From: Streptomyces capitiformicae | GTDB lineage: Bacteria > Actinomycetota > Actinomycetes > Streptomycetales > Streptomycetaceae | NCBI RefSeq assembly: GCF_002214185.1 | Contig: NZ_CP022161.1 | Location: 1,983,767 to 2,047,766, forward strand | Length of the DNA: 64,000 nt | Direction of reading: 5' to 3' | In this document: one piece after another, positions 17,682-28,477 of the stretch | Layout of the letters: each line of letters starts with the position of its first letter | How positions within the stretch are numbered: the first letter of the stretch is position 1 | Program-made: the position numbers and the translations under genes | Notes under the pieces: model-generated | The model's input: the letters and a program-made list of their open reading frames with translations, nothing else | Databases searched by the model: none | Told to the model about the DNA's origin: nothing

Positions 17682-18027
17682 GTCAGCCTCCCGGCGTCAG
17701 CGGCGGGCCAGTCCGGTCCAGTCGCGTCAGTCGCTCGCTGTCCGCCGTCCACGTAGACGACGTGCTGACCTCTCGACCCTTCGGGTCAACGACGACGCAG
17801 TTGCGTCACTCGCGGAGATCGGCCGAGTGGATCACACCTTCTCCCTGTGGCAGGTGCCGGTGACGCAACGGCCCCGGCGTATACACACCGGGGCCGCCCT
17901 TCCGGGTCGTTGCACGTGAGAGTGCGCCGACCCACACACCAGGGTATGCCCGAGAGGCCATTTCGGTCATATGGGAGGACACGTCTCCATGTGATCGGCC
18001 GGAGCCCTGAGGGCGGCCTGGGCCGTG
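17682..18027. other. Intergenic region with one hairpin
   Basis: 346 bases with no supported gene. A plus-strand frame reads NDDAVASLAEIGRVDHTFSL near 17795-17860 but has no start, ribosome-binding site or recognisable domain. The hairpin at 17869-17896 is listed separately. Nothing else is visible. Confidence 0.5.
17869..17896. terminator. GC-rich hairpin, probable terminator
   Basis: CGGCCCCGG and CCGGGGCCG form a 9-bp stem around a loop of about 10 bases. It lies downstream of the minus-strand gene ending at 18028. There is no long T-run, which is usual for Streptomyces terminators. Confidence 0.6.
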
Positions 18028-18300
18028 TCAGTCGCTGTCCTTCTCCTCGGTCTCCATGAGCTGGATCCCCTTGTGCTTCAGTGTGACCATCGCGGGTGTG
18101 TTTCCTCTCGCCCAGTCGACCTGGATCAGCCCTTCGGCCGCGAGGTACGTGCAGGCGGCGGCCAGGTCCTCCTCGGGCATGGCGAGGTCCTCGCGCAATT
18201 GCGCCCCGGTGAGGCCGAGGAGGCGATTGCCTTCGACGGCCTCGTACAGGGTCTTCATGATCGCCTCGCGGTAGTGCTGCCGCTCGTGCAGTGTCGCCAT
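18028..18300 (-). CDS. Small winged-helix-like protein, function unknown
   Basis: 90 residues from the ATG at 18300, with GAGGCAGG upstream as ribosome-binding site. The layout, helices around REAIMKTLYEAVEGNRLLGL and TGAQLREDLAMPEEDLAAAC followed by TYLAAEGLIQVDWARG, resembles a compact winged helix-turn-helix, in which 'AAEGLIQVDW' would lead into the wing. The C-terminus is acidic (METEEKDSD). The ligand or DNA target is unknown. It lies in the region of broken genes but looks intact itself. Confidence 0.7.
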   Translation of the reverse strand: MATLHERQHYREAIMKTLYEAVEGNRLLGLTGAQLREDLAMPEEDLAAACTYLAAEGLIQVDWARGNTPAMVTLKHKGIQLMETEEKDSD

Positions 18301-18574
18301 GGTCGCCTGCCTCTCGTGCCGGCACCGACGGAAACCCGTACGTCTGGGGCGGTATCCACCTTCCCCCGCTGAGGGGCATCTCCTCGGATTTCGTCCGGCT
18401 GTGTGTGAGCGTCCCGGGAGGACTGGCTGGTCAGCAGCCAGGAGCGGACCGGCTCCGCCATGCGCGTGGTGTCCACGGTGAGGCGGAGGCGTCTTCCGCC
18501 GTCGCCGCCTCCGGGTCCGCGGCGACGATACGAACCTCCGCGTGCCCGGCCGAGGGCAGTTCCGGTGACTTCAT
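18290..18574 (-). pseudogene. Frameshifted small gene of unknown function
   Basis: From an ATG at 18574 the minus strand encodes MKSPELPSAGHAEVRIVAAD then PEAAT, a protein-like start with a ribosome-binding site (AAGGGG). That frame stops at about 18433 after losing protein character. A different frame picks up downstream with GRRLRLTVDTTRMAEPVRSW then LLTSQSSRDAHTQPDEI, which reads like the C-terminal half of the same small protein. A shift or small internal deletion near 18500 therefore seems to have split the gene. Its exact 3' end is unclear. The 18300 gene follows directly. This is inferred from the change of coding character between frames. Confidence 0.5.
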
Positions 18575-18699
18575 GGTGACCCCTTTTGGTCATACAGGAC
18601 GACGTGCGTCAGGGGCGACGTGTCGGTCGGCGTGACGGCCGACGCCCCGCCCCATACCCACCCCGGATACCCTCCCCGGCTGGAACCAGGTCTGCGTCG

Positions 18700-18930
18700 T
18701 CAGCGGCTCCCGTCTTGACGCTCACGGCGGGTGGCGTCGGCAGGAGGACCCTTCGGCGCGGTCGCACGTGAGCTCTTACGGGTCCGGGTCCGCCGGCCGA
18801 TTCCCGGTAGGACGTCGCTGTAGCGGAACGCCCCGATCCTCTCGTCATGCTGCGCGTTGAGCCGGTGGATCAGGAACATTCCCACGATGATCACGAAGAT
18901 GATCACGGCGACGGTGACGGCTGTCTCCAC
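18700..18930 (-). CDS. Small single-span membrane protein
   Basis: 76 residues starting with GTG at 18930, preceded by GGAGG at 7 bases. One strong membrane helix at the N-terminus (TAVTVAVIIFVIIVGMFLIH) is followed by a polar, basic cytoplasmic tail rich in Arg, Lys and Pro (RRTRTRKSSRATAPKG). Nothing identifies a function. The start lies 22 bases from the end of the DUF5994 gene on the same strand, so the two may be co-transcribed. Confidence 0.65.
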   Translation of the reverse strand: METAVTVAVIIFVIIVGMFLIHRLNAQHDERIGAFRYSDVLPGIGRRTRTRKSSRATAPKGPPADATRRERQDGSR

Positions 18931-18951
18931 ATCCTCACCTCCACAGGATCC

Positions 18952-19512
18952 TCACCTCCACAGGGCGGAACTCAAGATCCCGATCGAGGCTCCGGGCGCC
19001 GCAGCGGCTCCGCCGTCGGTCTCCCATTCCTCTTCCCGGCTCCGAGTCTCCGCCGCGTCGTGACTGATGGCCTCGTCGGCCATCAGACCGCTGGCGGTGC
19101 GGATACCTCCTGGAACGGTTGCTGCTGCCATCAGCCGGGCGGCGGCGGCCGGCTCCGTCTCCGGAGGGATCACCAGCAGGTCCAGACGGCCCACCGTGTA
19201 GGAGAGGAGGATCACTTTGTTCGGGTCCTGCTCGTCGGCGAACCAGCCGACATGCACCGTGTGCCCCGTGACGGGGACCTTGCGCGGGATGACGGGCCAG
19301 TGGGCCGGGTTCACGGTGACGTGGGTGATCCGGCCCCAGCACGCGTCCAGGGCGTTCGTCAGAGTGGGGATCTCCCGGAGGAGATCACGGGAGCGGGGCC
19401 ACCAGGCACCGTCCACAAGACCTGGAACCGAGCCGGTCGGGGCCAGGGACAGCCGGGCCGACGCCGAAGGCAGACGCTCTTTGAAGATCGTAGGTTCGAT
19501 GGTCGCGGTCAT
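18952..19512 (-). CDS. DUF5994-type protein
   Basis: 186 residues if the start is the ATG at 19512 (MTATIEPTIFKERL); the frame is open to 19581 with another ATG. The family pattern is clear: ARLSLAPTG, LVDGAWWPRSRDLLREIPTL and HVGWFADEQDPNKVILLSYT, then RLDLLVIPPETEPAAAARLM. This is what I know as the DUF5994 family of actinobacteria, whose function is unknown. The C-terminal 40 residues are low complexity. It is one of the few intact genes in the 17-20 kb stretch. Confidence 0.75.
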   Translation of the reverse strand: MTATIEPTIFKERLPSASARLSLAPTGSVPGLVDGAWWPRSRDLLREIPTLTNALDACWGRITHVTVNPAHWPVIPRKVPVTGHTVHVGWFADEQDPNKVILLSYTVGRLDLLVIPPETEPAAAARLMAAATVPGGIRTASGLMADEAISHDAAETRSREEEWETDGGAAAAPGASIGILSSALWR

Positions 19513-19759
19513 GACGCGGACCTGTCCCCGGACCTCCTCTGGGAGGCCGGTGTTGTTGCTCGCCGGGAACGACACCGACATGGCAGCCGGTGTGCGAAGT
19601 GCTCCCGGTGCCTTTCACTCTACGCCGCTGCCGAGGCCCGGGGGCGCGCTCGTGAGCAGGCACTTTACCGAGAGGCAACGAGTCCGGCACCGCCGGCGAG
19701 CGCAGCGGGTGCGGCAGCGCACGACTTACGGTGAGAGGACGACCGAGAGGACGAGGTCC

Positions 19760-20023
19760 CGCGTTCGGCGCGGGGCACCGGATTCTCGCGGCGATCCTCG
19801 CGGCCGTCACCATCCCCGCCCCCTGCAGTCGCTCGACGGTCAGCCCGTGCACCTCAACCGGCCCCGGATCGCACCCCGGATTGAGCAGTGTCGAGAACTC
19901 CCCGGTCTGCTCGCCGTCCGGACCGATCGTGATCACCGAGACGGACGGCACCCGATCTCGCCGGGTAATGAGTCCTGAGGTCTCCACATCGACCAGGGCC
20001 CAGCCGTAGGCGTAGTCGCCCAT
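19760..20023 (-). pseudogene. Truncated DnaQ-like 3'-5' exonuclease
   Basis: From an ATG at 20023 the minus strand reads MGDYAYGWALVDVETSGLIT, then VSVITIGPDGEQTGEFSTLL and NPGCDPGPVEVHGLTVERLQ. This is the N-terminus of DEDD exonucleases: the DVETSG motif supplies the first catalytic Asp and Glu, and HGLTVERL is the region before the second. After about residue 73 the sequence turns into unrelated Arg/Pro-rich translation. The conserved HNAxFD and C-terminal HxxxDD parts are absent. The gene has lost more than half its length, probably by a deletion, and cannot encode an active nuclease. Confidence 0.75.
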
Positions 20024-20344
20024 GGCGGGCACATCGAAGGAGGCGGAGACGACTCATGGCGGCAAGGATGATCTGATATCCAGCTCTCCTTCAACCTGTA
20101 TACCGATTTGCCCTCATCTGGAGGGTCGCGTGGAGGGTCGTGTGGAGGTTCGTGACGAGGTGGTCGTCTTGCGTCGACCGCGGAGAGACCGCACCGAAAC
20201 TTCGGGAAGTTTTCGGGAAGAACACCCGCCGAGGGCCGGACAAAATCGTCTCCAGCCGGACACCCGCTGACTTCGCCAGGGCTTTCATCGGCACCCGCTA
20301 AGTCGTTCCGCCGAGCCCGATAAATGCCCCTGACCGGCAAAAAC
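20024..20344. other. Intergenic region with a short 12-bp repeat
   Basis: About 320 bases between the exonuclease remnant and the tRNA terminator. At 20119-20154 there are three tandem copies of a 12-base unit (tggagggtcgcg, tggagggtcgtg, tggaggttcgtg). A 67-codon frame on the minus strand (20091-20294) has no domain or convincing ribosome-binding site, and I do not call it a gene. Confidence 0.5.
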
Positions 20345-20363
20345 GCCCTCCCCATGGGAGGGC
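20339..20363 (-). terminator. Rho-independent terminator of the tRNA-Arg gene
   Basis: On the minus strand GCCCTCCC and GGGGAGGGC pair around a very short loop (20345-20363), followed by GTTTTTG. It lies just downstream of the tRNA 3' end. Confidence 0.85.
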
Positions 20364-20373
20364 TGAGACTGGG

Positions 20374-20446
20374 CGCCCCCGGCAGGACTCGAACCTGCGG
20401 CCAAGCGCTTAGAAGGCGCCTGCTCTATCCACTGAGCTACGGGGGC
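20374..20446 (-). tRNA. tRNA-Arg, anticodon UCU
   Basis: 73 nucleotides, minus strand. The acceptor stem pairs GCCCCCG with CGGGGGC and leaves discriminator G. The D-arm starts TAGCTCAGTGGATAGAGCA. The anticodon loop CTTCTAA sits on a GGCGC/GCGCT stem, giving anticodon TCT (reads AGA, rare in this GC-rich genome). The T-arm GCAGG-TTCGAGT-CCTGC is perfect. No CCA is encoded. The gene marks the end of the degraded zone and is a possible integration site. Confidence 0.96.
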
Positions 20447-20717
20447 CGGGTGTGGTGGCCTCTGTCTTGGTGCCCGGGTGTGGGCTGATCCGTGACGTTG
20501 CCGGGGACAAGGATAGGGCTCCCGAGTCCTTGTCCCTGTTGCTTCGCCTCCGTGGCTCAATGTGGAGGTTCGGTGAAGCGGTCCTGATAATCGCAGGCAG
20601 GTACGAATCGTGCACCTCTTTTGGCGTCTGAAGCCTCGGGTGTTGTGCACTCGTTATGCCTGGGCCCCTCCCGTCCCCAGCGCCTCGTGTGTCCTGTCGG
20701 CGCGCAGACGTACTTAT

Positions 20718-22403
20718 ATGCTTCAGAAAGTCCACAAAATTGGGCATTCTTCGCATGTGGTGACCTTGGACGTACGGCCTCAGCTGCTCGACGCGCTCTC
20801 CGCCCTGCGCGACCGTGTCGCCGCCGCGCGCTTCCCGCTCCCCCTGGCGGGGGCCCCGCGCGCGCGTGCCAACCGCGACGAACTGCTCGCGCAACTCGAC
20901 GACTACTTGGTGCCCCGGTTGCGGCAACCCGAAGCGCCCTTGCTGGCCGTTGTGGGCGGATCGACCGGCGCCGGGAAGTCCACCCTGGTCAACTCCCTGG
21001 TGGGGCGGAAGGTCAGTGAGGCCGGTGTGCTGCGGCCGACCACCCGGACGCCCGTACTCGTGTGTCATCCCGAGGACCACCACTGGTTCAGCGGCATGCG
21101 CGTACTGCCGAACCTCACACGCGCGTGGGTGCCTCAGCGGGAACCCGGCCAGGATCCGGATCATGAGCTGGGCAGGTCATTTCCGCCGGGCATCGCAGGT
21201 CGGGCGGGCAAGGACGGCGAGCGTGTACTGCGGATCGAGACCACCGAGAGCCTGCCGTCCGGCCTCGCCCTCCTCGACGCTCCCGACGTCGACTCCCTGG
21301 TCGCCGAGAACCGCGTCCTCGCCGCCGAACTCATCTGCGCCGCCGACATCTGGGTCATGGTCACCACCGCCGCCCGGTACGCCGACGCCGTGCCCTGGCA
21401 TCTGCTGCGCACCGCCAAGGAGAACCGGGCGACCCTGGTCACCGTGCTCGACCGGGTGCCCCACCAGGTGGTGTCCGAGGTCTCCCGGCAGTACGGGGCG
21501 CTGCTGACCAAGGCCGGGCTCGGCGACGTACCCCGGTTCACCGTGCCCGAGCTGCCCGAGTCCGCGTGGGGCGGAGGGCTGCTTCCGGCCACTGCCGTCG
21601 CGCCGCTTCGGACCTGGCTCATTCAGCAGGCGACCGACCCGGCGGCACGGCAGCAGGCCATGGCCCGCACCGCCCGCGGCGTTCTCGACTCGCTGCGGTC
21701 CCGGATGCCCGAGCTGGCCGGCGCGGCGGCCCAGCAGTACTCCGCCGCACTCCGGCTCACCTCCGCCGTCGACACGGCGTACGACAACGAGCACGCGCGC
21801 GTGAAGGGGCGACTGCAGTCGGGGGCCGTGCTCGCCGGCGACGCCCTCAAGCGGTGGCGCAGCTATCCGCTCGACTGCACCGCCCGTGAACTGCTCGATG
21901 CCCTCGTGGAGAGTCTCGGCACACTCATGCTGTGCGCCGTCACCGCCGCCGACGACCGGATCGCCGAGGCCTGGCGACGCGAACCGGCCGCGGTGGCCGC
22001 CGGGCTGACGGAACGTGACGCGACGGGCGAGAGTGCCGAACACCGCATCGGGATGACCGTACGACGCTGGCGGCGCGTCCTGGAGGAGTACGCCGAGGAA
22101 GAGGTCCGCGGCCTCGACCGGGGCGTCGCGCCGGACGCCGAGGTCGTTGCCGCCCTGGTCGCCACGGCCCTGCTCGGTGGCCGCCGGGCCCGGTCGGCGG
22201 GGGAGGGGCTCGCCGAACGTATCGGGGCGCACGGAGCCCTCCGGCTGCGCGACCGCGGTGGGCGGCTGCTCACCGAGTACCTCGACCGGGCCCTCGACAC
22301 CGAACGCGACCGCCGCCTCGCCCCCCTCGACGCACTCGACGTACACCCCGAGCCGCAGGCCGAACTCATCGCCGCGCTGTCCGTACTGCAGAAGGAGAGG
22401 TGA
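20718..22403 (+). CDS. Dynamin-like / P-loop GTPase, first of a coupled pair
   Basis: 561 residues from the ATG at 20718; a TTATAT just before it could be a -10, in which case the GTG codons at 20757 or 20760 ([11 protein letters not shown]) are the true start. The P-loop is [19 protein letters not shown], followed by switch-like [11 protein letters not shown] and the G3-like [10 protein letters not shown]. The C-terminal half is helical without membrane spans. The size and G-domain layout match bacterial dynamin-family proteins; in Streptomyces a pair of such proteins (DynA/DynB) stabilises FtsZ rings during sporulation septation. I suspect but cannot prove equivalence. The stop overlaps the next start (GTGA). 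Confidence 0.8.
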   Translation: MLQKVHKIGHSSHVVTLDVRPQLLDALSALRDRVAAARFPLPLAGAPRARANRDELLAQLDDYLVPRLRQPEAPLLAVVGGSTGAGKSTLVNSLVGRKVSEAGVLRPTTRTPVLVCHPEDHHWFSGMRVLPNLTRAWVPQREPGQDPDHELGRSFPPGIAGRAGKDGERVLRIETTESLPSGLALLDAPDVDSLVAENRVLAAELICAADIWVMVTTAARYADAVPWHLLRTAKENRATLVTVLDRVPHQVVSEVSRQYGALLTKAGLGDVPRFTVPELPESAWGGGLLPATAVAPLRTWLIQQATDPAARQQAMARTARGVLDSLRSRMPELAGAAAQQYSAALRLTSAVDTAYDNEHARVKGRLQSGAVLAGDALKRWRSYPLDCTARELLDALVESLGTLMLCAVTAADDRIAEAWRREPAAVAAGLTERDATGESAEHRIGMTVRRWRRVLEEYAEEEVRGLDRGVAPDAEVVAALVATALLGGRRARSAGEGLAERIGAHGALRLRDRGGRLLTEYLDRALDTERDRRLAPLDALDVHPEPQAELIAALSVLQKER

Positions 22404-24301
22404 CCGCCGTGACCGCCGTCGCTGACCACGAGGATCAGACGGAGGACGGCGTCCCCGAAGGGGACGACGATCGCGAAAGCAGCCTCCCCGTAGCGGACGT
22501 TTCCGCAAAGGACGCTTCCGAGGGGGTCCACGCGCGCGTGGCTGGCGTCGACGGGGCCGGTGACAGGTCTCGTACGGAAGGTTCTACGGACACCGACGAC
22601 GCCTGGGACGACGGGCTCATCGCTCGGCGGGTGTCCGAGACGACCGGCGCCGAGCAGGCTCCGATGCCGGTCCTGGAGACCAAGGCTCCCAGTACACAGC
22701 CGGTCGTCCCACTCGCGTACGACGGTGCCCTGCGCTCGCGGCTGGAGGCGTTGCGGGAGCTGGTGGGACTGTCCCGGACGCGGCTGGACAGCGGAACGCT
22801 CGCCGAGGCGGGGCGGGTGCTGGACGAGGCGGCGGCGCGCCGCAGGCTCTCGGGGGAACACACCGTCGTCGCCATCGCGGGTGCCACCGGCAGCGGCAAG
22901 TCGATGCTGTTCAACGCGCTCGCCGGCGTGGCGATTTCGGAGACGGGCGTACGCCGGCCCACCACGGCGGCCCCCATCGCGTGCAGCTGGAGCGATGGCG
23001 CGGCGAGCCTGATCGATCGGCTCGGCATTCCGGGACGGCTGCGGAGGCGGCCGTTGCAGAGTCCGGAGGCGGAGGCGCAGCTGCGCGGGCTCGTGCTGGT
23101 GGATCTGCCCGACCACGACTCGGCGGCGGTGCAGCACCGGCAGCACGTCGACCGGATTCTGGCGCTGGTCGACGCGGTGATCTGGGTCGTCGATCCGGAG
23201 AAGTACGCCGATGCCATCCTCCACGAGCGGTATCTGCGGCCCCTGGCCGGTCACGCGGAGGTCATGTTCGTCGTCCTCAACCAGATGGACCGGCTGCCGG
23301 GGGAGGCCGCCCACCAGGTCCTCGACGACCTGCGGCGGCTGCTCGACGAGGACGGGATCGCGCTGGGGGAGTACGGCGAACCGGGGGCCACCGTGCTCGG
23401 GCTCTCCGCGCTGACCGGGGACGGGGTGGGTGAACTGCGGGACGCGCTCGGGCAGTTCGTGGCCGAGCGGGGCGCTCCGGGCCGCCGGGTCCGCGCCGAT
23501 CTGGACACGGCCGCCGCGCGGTTGTGGCCGGTGTACGCGACCAGGAGGGGCACCGGGCTCAGCGAGCGGGCCCGGGAGGAGTTCACGGCACGGCTCGCGG
23601 ATGCCGTCGGCGCCACCGCGGCGGGCGAGGCCGCCGAGCGCGCCTGGCTGCGCAACGCGAACCGCGCCTGCGGTACGCCCTGGCTGCGGCTGTGGAGGTG
23701 GTACCAGGACCGGAACGAACCCCCGACCGGGCGGCTCGCCCTGGCGGCGCCCGTGGACGAGGAGGCCACCGCCCGCCAGCGCGTCGAGCACGCCGTACGC
23801 ACGCTGTCGGACCGCGCCTCGGCCGGGCTGCCCGCGCCCTGGGCGCAGGCGGTGCGCGAGGCCGCCGTACGGGGGGCGCAGGGGCTGCCCGAGGCGCTGG
23901 ACGAGTTGGCGGCGCGGGCCGGGGCGCCCACAGGGCGGCCGCCGCGGCCGGGCTGGTGGCCCGCCGCGGTGCTCGCACAGGCGTCCATGACCCTGCTGCA
24001 AGTCATCGGCGGGCTGTGGCTGTTGGGACAGATCATCGGCTTCATGGCGCCGAACCTCGGGGTGCCGGTGCTGCTGATGGTGCTCGGCATCGTCGGCGGT
24101 CCGGCCGTCGAATGGGGTTGCCGGCTGGCGGCACGGGGGCCGGCACGGCGCTACGGGCTCGAAGCGGAGCGCCGGTTGTGGGAGGCGGCCGCCGGGTGTG
24201 GACGGGCACGGGTGTTGGATCCGGTGGCGGCCGAACTACTGCGCTATCGGGAGGTGCGGGAGCAGTACGGGCGGGTGCTGGGGGCGGCGCGGGTGGGGTG
24301 A
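22400..24301 (+). CDS. YfjP/dynamin-type GTPase with C-terminal membrane helices, second of the pair
   Basis: 633 residues starting at a GTG that overlaps the previous stop. The first 100 residues are acidic and disordered. The G domain follows: [18 protein letters not shown] (P-loop), [13 protein letters not shown] (switch), [10 protein letters not shown] (G3) and [10 protein letters not shown] (G4, NxxD). Two membrane helices lie near the C-terminus, [18 protein letters not shown] and [18 protein letters not shown], as expected for a membrane-remodelling GTPase. It probably forms a complex with the soluble GTPase encoded upstream. The tight overlap argues for stoichiometric synthesis. Confidence 0.85.
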   Translation: MTAVTAVADHEDQTEDGVPEGDDDRESSLPVADVSAKDASEGVHARVAGVDGAGDRSRTEGSTDTDDAWDDGLIARRVSETTGAEQAPMPVLETKAPSTQPVVPLAYDGALRSRLEALRELVGLSRTRLDSGTLAEAGRVLDEAAARRRLSGEHTVVAIAGATGSGKSMLFNALAGVAISETGVRRPTTAAPIACSWSDGAASLIDRLGIPGRLRRRPLQSPEAEAQLRGLVLVDLPDHDSAAVQHRQHVDRILALVDAVIWVVDPEKYADAILHERYLRPLAGHAEVMFVVLNQMDRLPGEAAHQVLDDLRRLLDEDGIALGEYGEPGATVLGLSALTGDGVGELRDALGQFVAERGAPGRRVRADLDTAAARLWPVYATRRGTGLSERAREEFTARLADAVGATAAGEAAERAWLRNANRACGTPWLRLWRWYQDRNEPPTGRLALAAPVDEEATARQRVEHAVRTLSDRASAGLPAPWAQAVREAAVRGAQGLPEALDELAARAGAPTGRPPRPGWWPAAVLAQASMTLLQVIGGLWLLGQIIGFMAPNLGVPVLLMVLGIVGGPAVEWGCRLAARGPARRYGLEAERRLWEAAAGCGRARVLDPVAAELLRYREVREQYGRVLGAARVG

Positions 24302-24495
24302 GGCGCGGCCGTCGTAGGAACGGTTCACCCCGTCGGGTGACGGAGTTGTCCACAACCGGCGGGTAGCACACAGGGCTCAGCGGGCTCGGCCCGACGGCGG
24401 CAGTCTGAACGGACGCAGCAGCCGTACGGGACGGGCCCGTGCGTGTGTGAGGCCGGTGCCCAGCGTGGCGCCGGCGTGAGGGAGGGTTTGGCGAC

Positions 24496-24966
24496 ATGAA
24501 CGAGACGATGGTGTGTGTGGTGGGGAACGTGGCGACGCAACCGGTCTGCCGTGAGTTGTCGACGGGTTCCTCGGCCCGGTTCCGGCTCGCGGTCACCTCG
24601 CGGTACTGGGACCGGGAGAAGAACGAGTGGACCGACGGCCACACCAACTTCTTCACGGTCTGGGCGAGGCGCACCCTCGCGGCGAACGTGGCGTCGTCCG
24701 TGTCGCTGGGCGATCCGGTCGTGGTGCAGGGGCGGTTGAAGGTGCGCAGCGAACAGCGGGACGGGCAGAGCTGGGTGTCGGCGGACGTCGACGCGGTGGC
24801 GATCGGCCACGACCTTTCGCGGGGGACGTCGGCGTTCCGGCGGACGCCCAGGGGAGAAGCGGTGACGGCGGCCCCGTCCCAGCCGGAGCCGAACTGGGAG
24901 ACGCCGCCCGGAAGCCGACTCGACACAGGGACCGAACCCCGGCTGGAGCCAGCAGGAGTGACGTGA
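24496..24966 (+). CDS. Single-stranded DNA-binding protein (SSB family)
   Basis: 156 residues with a strong ribosome-binding site (GAGGGAGG). The OB fold covers residues 1-115: MVCVVGNVATQPVCRELSTG, FRLAVTSRYWDREKNEW, TNFFTVWARRTLAANVASSV and GDPVVVQGRLKVRSEQRDG. The C-terminal tail is short and lacks the acidic tip (DDDIPF type) by which the main replication SSB recruits partners, so this is a paralogue rather than the essential SSB. Streptomyces species encode more than one SSB. Its position between the GTPase pair and a surface protein gives no clear functional hint. Confidence 0.9.
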   Translation: MNETMVCVVGNVATQPVCRELSTGSSARFRLAVTSRYWDREKNEWTDGHTNFFTVWARRTLAANVASSVSLGDPVVVQGRLKVRSEQRDGQSWVSADVDAVAIGHDLSRGTSAFRRTPRGEAVTAAPSQPEPNWETPPGSRLDTGTEPRLEPAGVT

Positions 24967-25173
24967 CGTCAACTCTCATTGATTTGTCGATAAGGCCTGT
25001 TCGCGAGCCGTGCGAGCGATAACGATTCCGATTCGGATCGCTTGTCCGACGATACGACTGGGAAGAGTGGTGCGCCGCATCCCTAGGATGCCGGGCATAG
25101 CTCATGGGGCTTCTGATTCTGCTGGTGGGACCACACCCCCCACATCAACGGGTCCTGCTCGAAGGGAAATTCA

Positions 25174-26607
25174 GTGGTTTCTTCGTTCTCGGGGTCGCTC
25201 TCCGCGTGGTCCGGTTGGGTCGCGCGCAGGCGAGGGTCGGCCCGTCTCGCCGCCGTGTCGCTGGCGTCCGGACTCGTCGTAGCGGGTGCGATCGTCACCG
25301 CGGGCGCGGCCGCCGCCGACGGGACGGCGCAGAGCCCGGGTGGAGCGACGGCCACCATGGGCGGCCTGAAGACGTACGGGACGGCTGTGATCCGTACCGA
25401 CGGCGAGGAACAGCAGCTGCCCGCGGGCCTGTTCGAGATGTTCGTCGACGGCGGCGGCACCCTGCAGACCTACTGCGTCGACGTCCAGAACCCGACACAG
25501 AAGGACGCCAAGTACCAGGAGACCCCCTGGAGCGGCACCTCGCTGGGAGCCAACAAGGACGCGGGCAAGATCCGCTGGATCCTGCAGAACTCCTATCCGC
25601 AGGTGAACGACCTCGCGGCGCTCGCCGCCAAGGCCGGCGCCAAGGGGCTCACCGAGCAGGACGCGGCGGCCGGTACCCAGGTGGCGATCTGGCGGTACTC
25701 GGACGGGGCCGAGGTGACGGCCCTGGATCCGGAGGCGGAGAAGCTCGCGGACTATCTGCAGAAGAGTGCGCGGAATCTGACGGAGCCGGCGGCTTCGCTG
25801 ACCCTCGACCCGCCGGCGGTCTCCGGCCGTGCGGGCGAGCGGCTCGGTCCGATCACGGTGCACACCAACGCGGACGGCGTGACAGTGACCCCGCCCCCGG
25901 ACGCGGCTGCGGCCGGGGCCAAGGTAGTCGACGCGGACGGCGAGGCCGTGACCTCGGCCGGTGACGGCAGTGAGCTGTACTTCGAGGTGCCCGAGGACGC
26001 GGAGGACGGCTCGGCCGAGCTGACCGTCCAGACCTCGACCACCGTGCCGGTCGGCCGCGCCTTCGCCTCCGAGACCCGCAGCCAGACCCAGATCCTCGCC
26101 GGTTCCAGCGAGTCCACGGTCTCCGCGACAGCCACCGCGAACTGGGCGGAGAAGGGCGCGATACCCGCACTGTCCGCCGAGAAGAACTGCGCCGAGGGCG
26201 GCCTGGGCATCACCGTGGCCAACGAGGGGGACGAGGCCTTCACCTTCGAGCTGATGGGGATCGAGTACGGCATCGACGCCGGCGAGACCCGGACGGTGAC
26301 GATCCCGCTGCAGGAGGACCAGGTCTACGACTTCACGATCAAGGGGCCGAACGGCTTTGCGAAGCAGTTCCGGGGCGTCCTCGACTGCCAGACGGAGACC
26401 GAGGCGGGCGCGGGCGGCGAATCGGTGCAGACGCTGAGCGAGCCGAGCCCGGCGACGGTGGGCGGGAGCACCGTCTCCGACTCCGGCACCGACCTCGCCG
26501 AGACCGGCAGCTCCGGCGCGACCCCGGTGATCGGCGGCATCGCGATCTCCCTGGTCGTGATCGGCGGCGCGGTCATGATCATCCTGCGTAAGCGGGAGCA
26601 GCGGTAG
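25174..26607 (+). CDS. Sortase-anchored surface protein with Cys-Gln thioester domain
   Basis: 477 residues from a GTG at 25174 (AAGGGA ribosome-binding site). A long signal peptide (LAAVSLASGLVVAGAIVTAG, cleaved near AAAAD) leads to a thioester domain. Its reactive Cys is in QTYCVDVQNP and the bonding Gln in the TQxA(I/V)W motif GTQVAIWRYSDG; these form an internal thioester able to bind host or substrate amines covalently. Beta-sandwich-like repeats follow. The C-terminus carries the sortase signal LAETG, a membrane helix (VIGGIAISLVVIGGAVMIIL) and RKREQR, so it should be attached to the cell wall by a class E-type sortase. No sortase gene is adjacent. Confidence 0.9.
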   Translation: MVSSFSGSLSAWSGWVARRRGSARLAAVSLASGLVVAGAIVTAGAAAADGTAQSPGGATATMGGLKTYGTAVIRTDGEEQQLPAGLFEMFVDGGGTLQTYCVDVQNPTQKDAKYQETPWSGTSLGANKDAGKIRWILQNSYPQVNDLAALAAKAGAKGLTEQDAAAGTQVAIWRYSDGAEVTALDPEAEKLADYLQKSARNLTEPAASLTLDPPAVSGRAGERLGPITVHTNADGVTVTPPPDAAAAGAKVVDADGEAVTSAGDGSELYFEVPEDAEDGSAELTVQTSTTVPVGRAFASETRSQTQILAGSSESTVSATATANWAEKGAIPALSAEKNCAEGGLGITVANEGDEAFTFELMGIEYGIDAGETRTVTIPLQEDQVYDFTIKGPNGFAKQFRGVLDCQTETEAGAGGESVQTLSEPSPATVGGSTVSDSGTDLAETGSSGATPVIGGIAISLVVIGGAVMIILRKREQR

Positions 26608-26663
26608 ACGGAAAGAGTTCCTTGACAGCTCAACAGTGAGTGACCGCGCGGTGACCACTGCGT

Positions 26664-26708
26664 GCGACGCGGCCCCGGTACGCCCCCAAGGCGCCGGGGC
26701 CGCGTCGC
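26664..26708 (+). terminator. Strong hairpin after the surface-protein gene
   Basis: GCGACGCGGCCCCGG (26664-26678) pairs perfectly with CCGGGGCCGCGTCGC (26694-26708) around a 15-base loop. It has no T-run. It separates the surface-protein gene from ettA. Confidence 0.85.
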
Positions 26709-26810
26709 TCTTCCGGGGGGTTCATCATTCGGTTTCCGTCGAGGGCTGGCCGTACGGCAAGATGGGTGGTACTGCCCACTGCCAGATTTCAAGCTGCCGG
26801 ACGGTTTCTC

Positions 26811-28475
<1,665 letters not shown>

Positions 28476-28477
28476 TC

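Noticed and set aside
20091..20294. 67-codon minus-strand frame upstream of the exonuclease remnant
   Set aside because: No ribosome-binding site, no domain, and it covers a short repeat; too weak to call.
22400..24001. Minus-strand 712-codon frame opposite the second GTPase gene
   Set aside because: The plus-strand protein has P-loop, NxxD and membrane helices; the minus frame has none of these.
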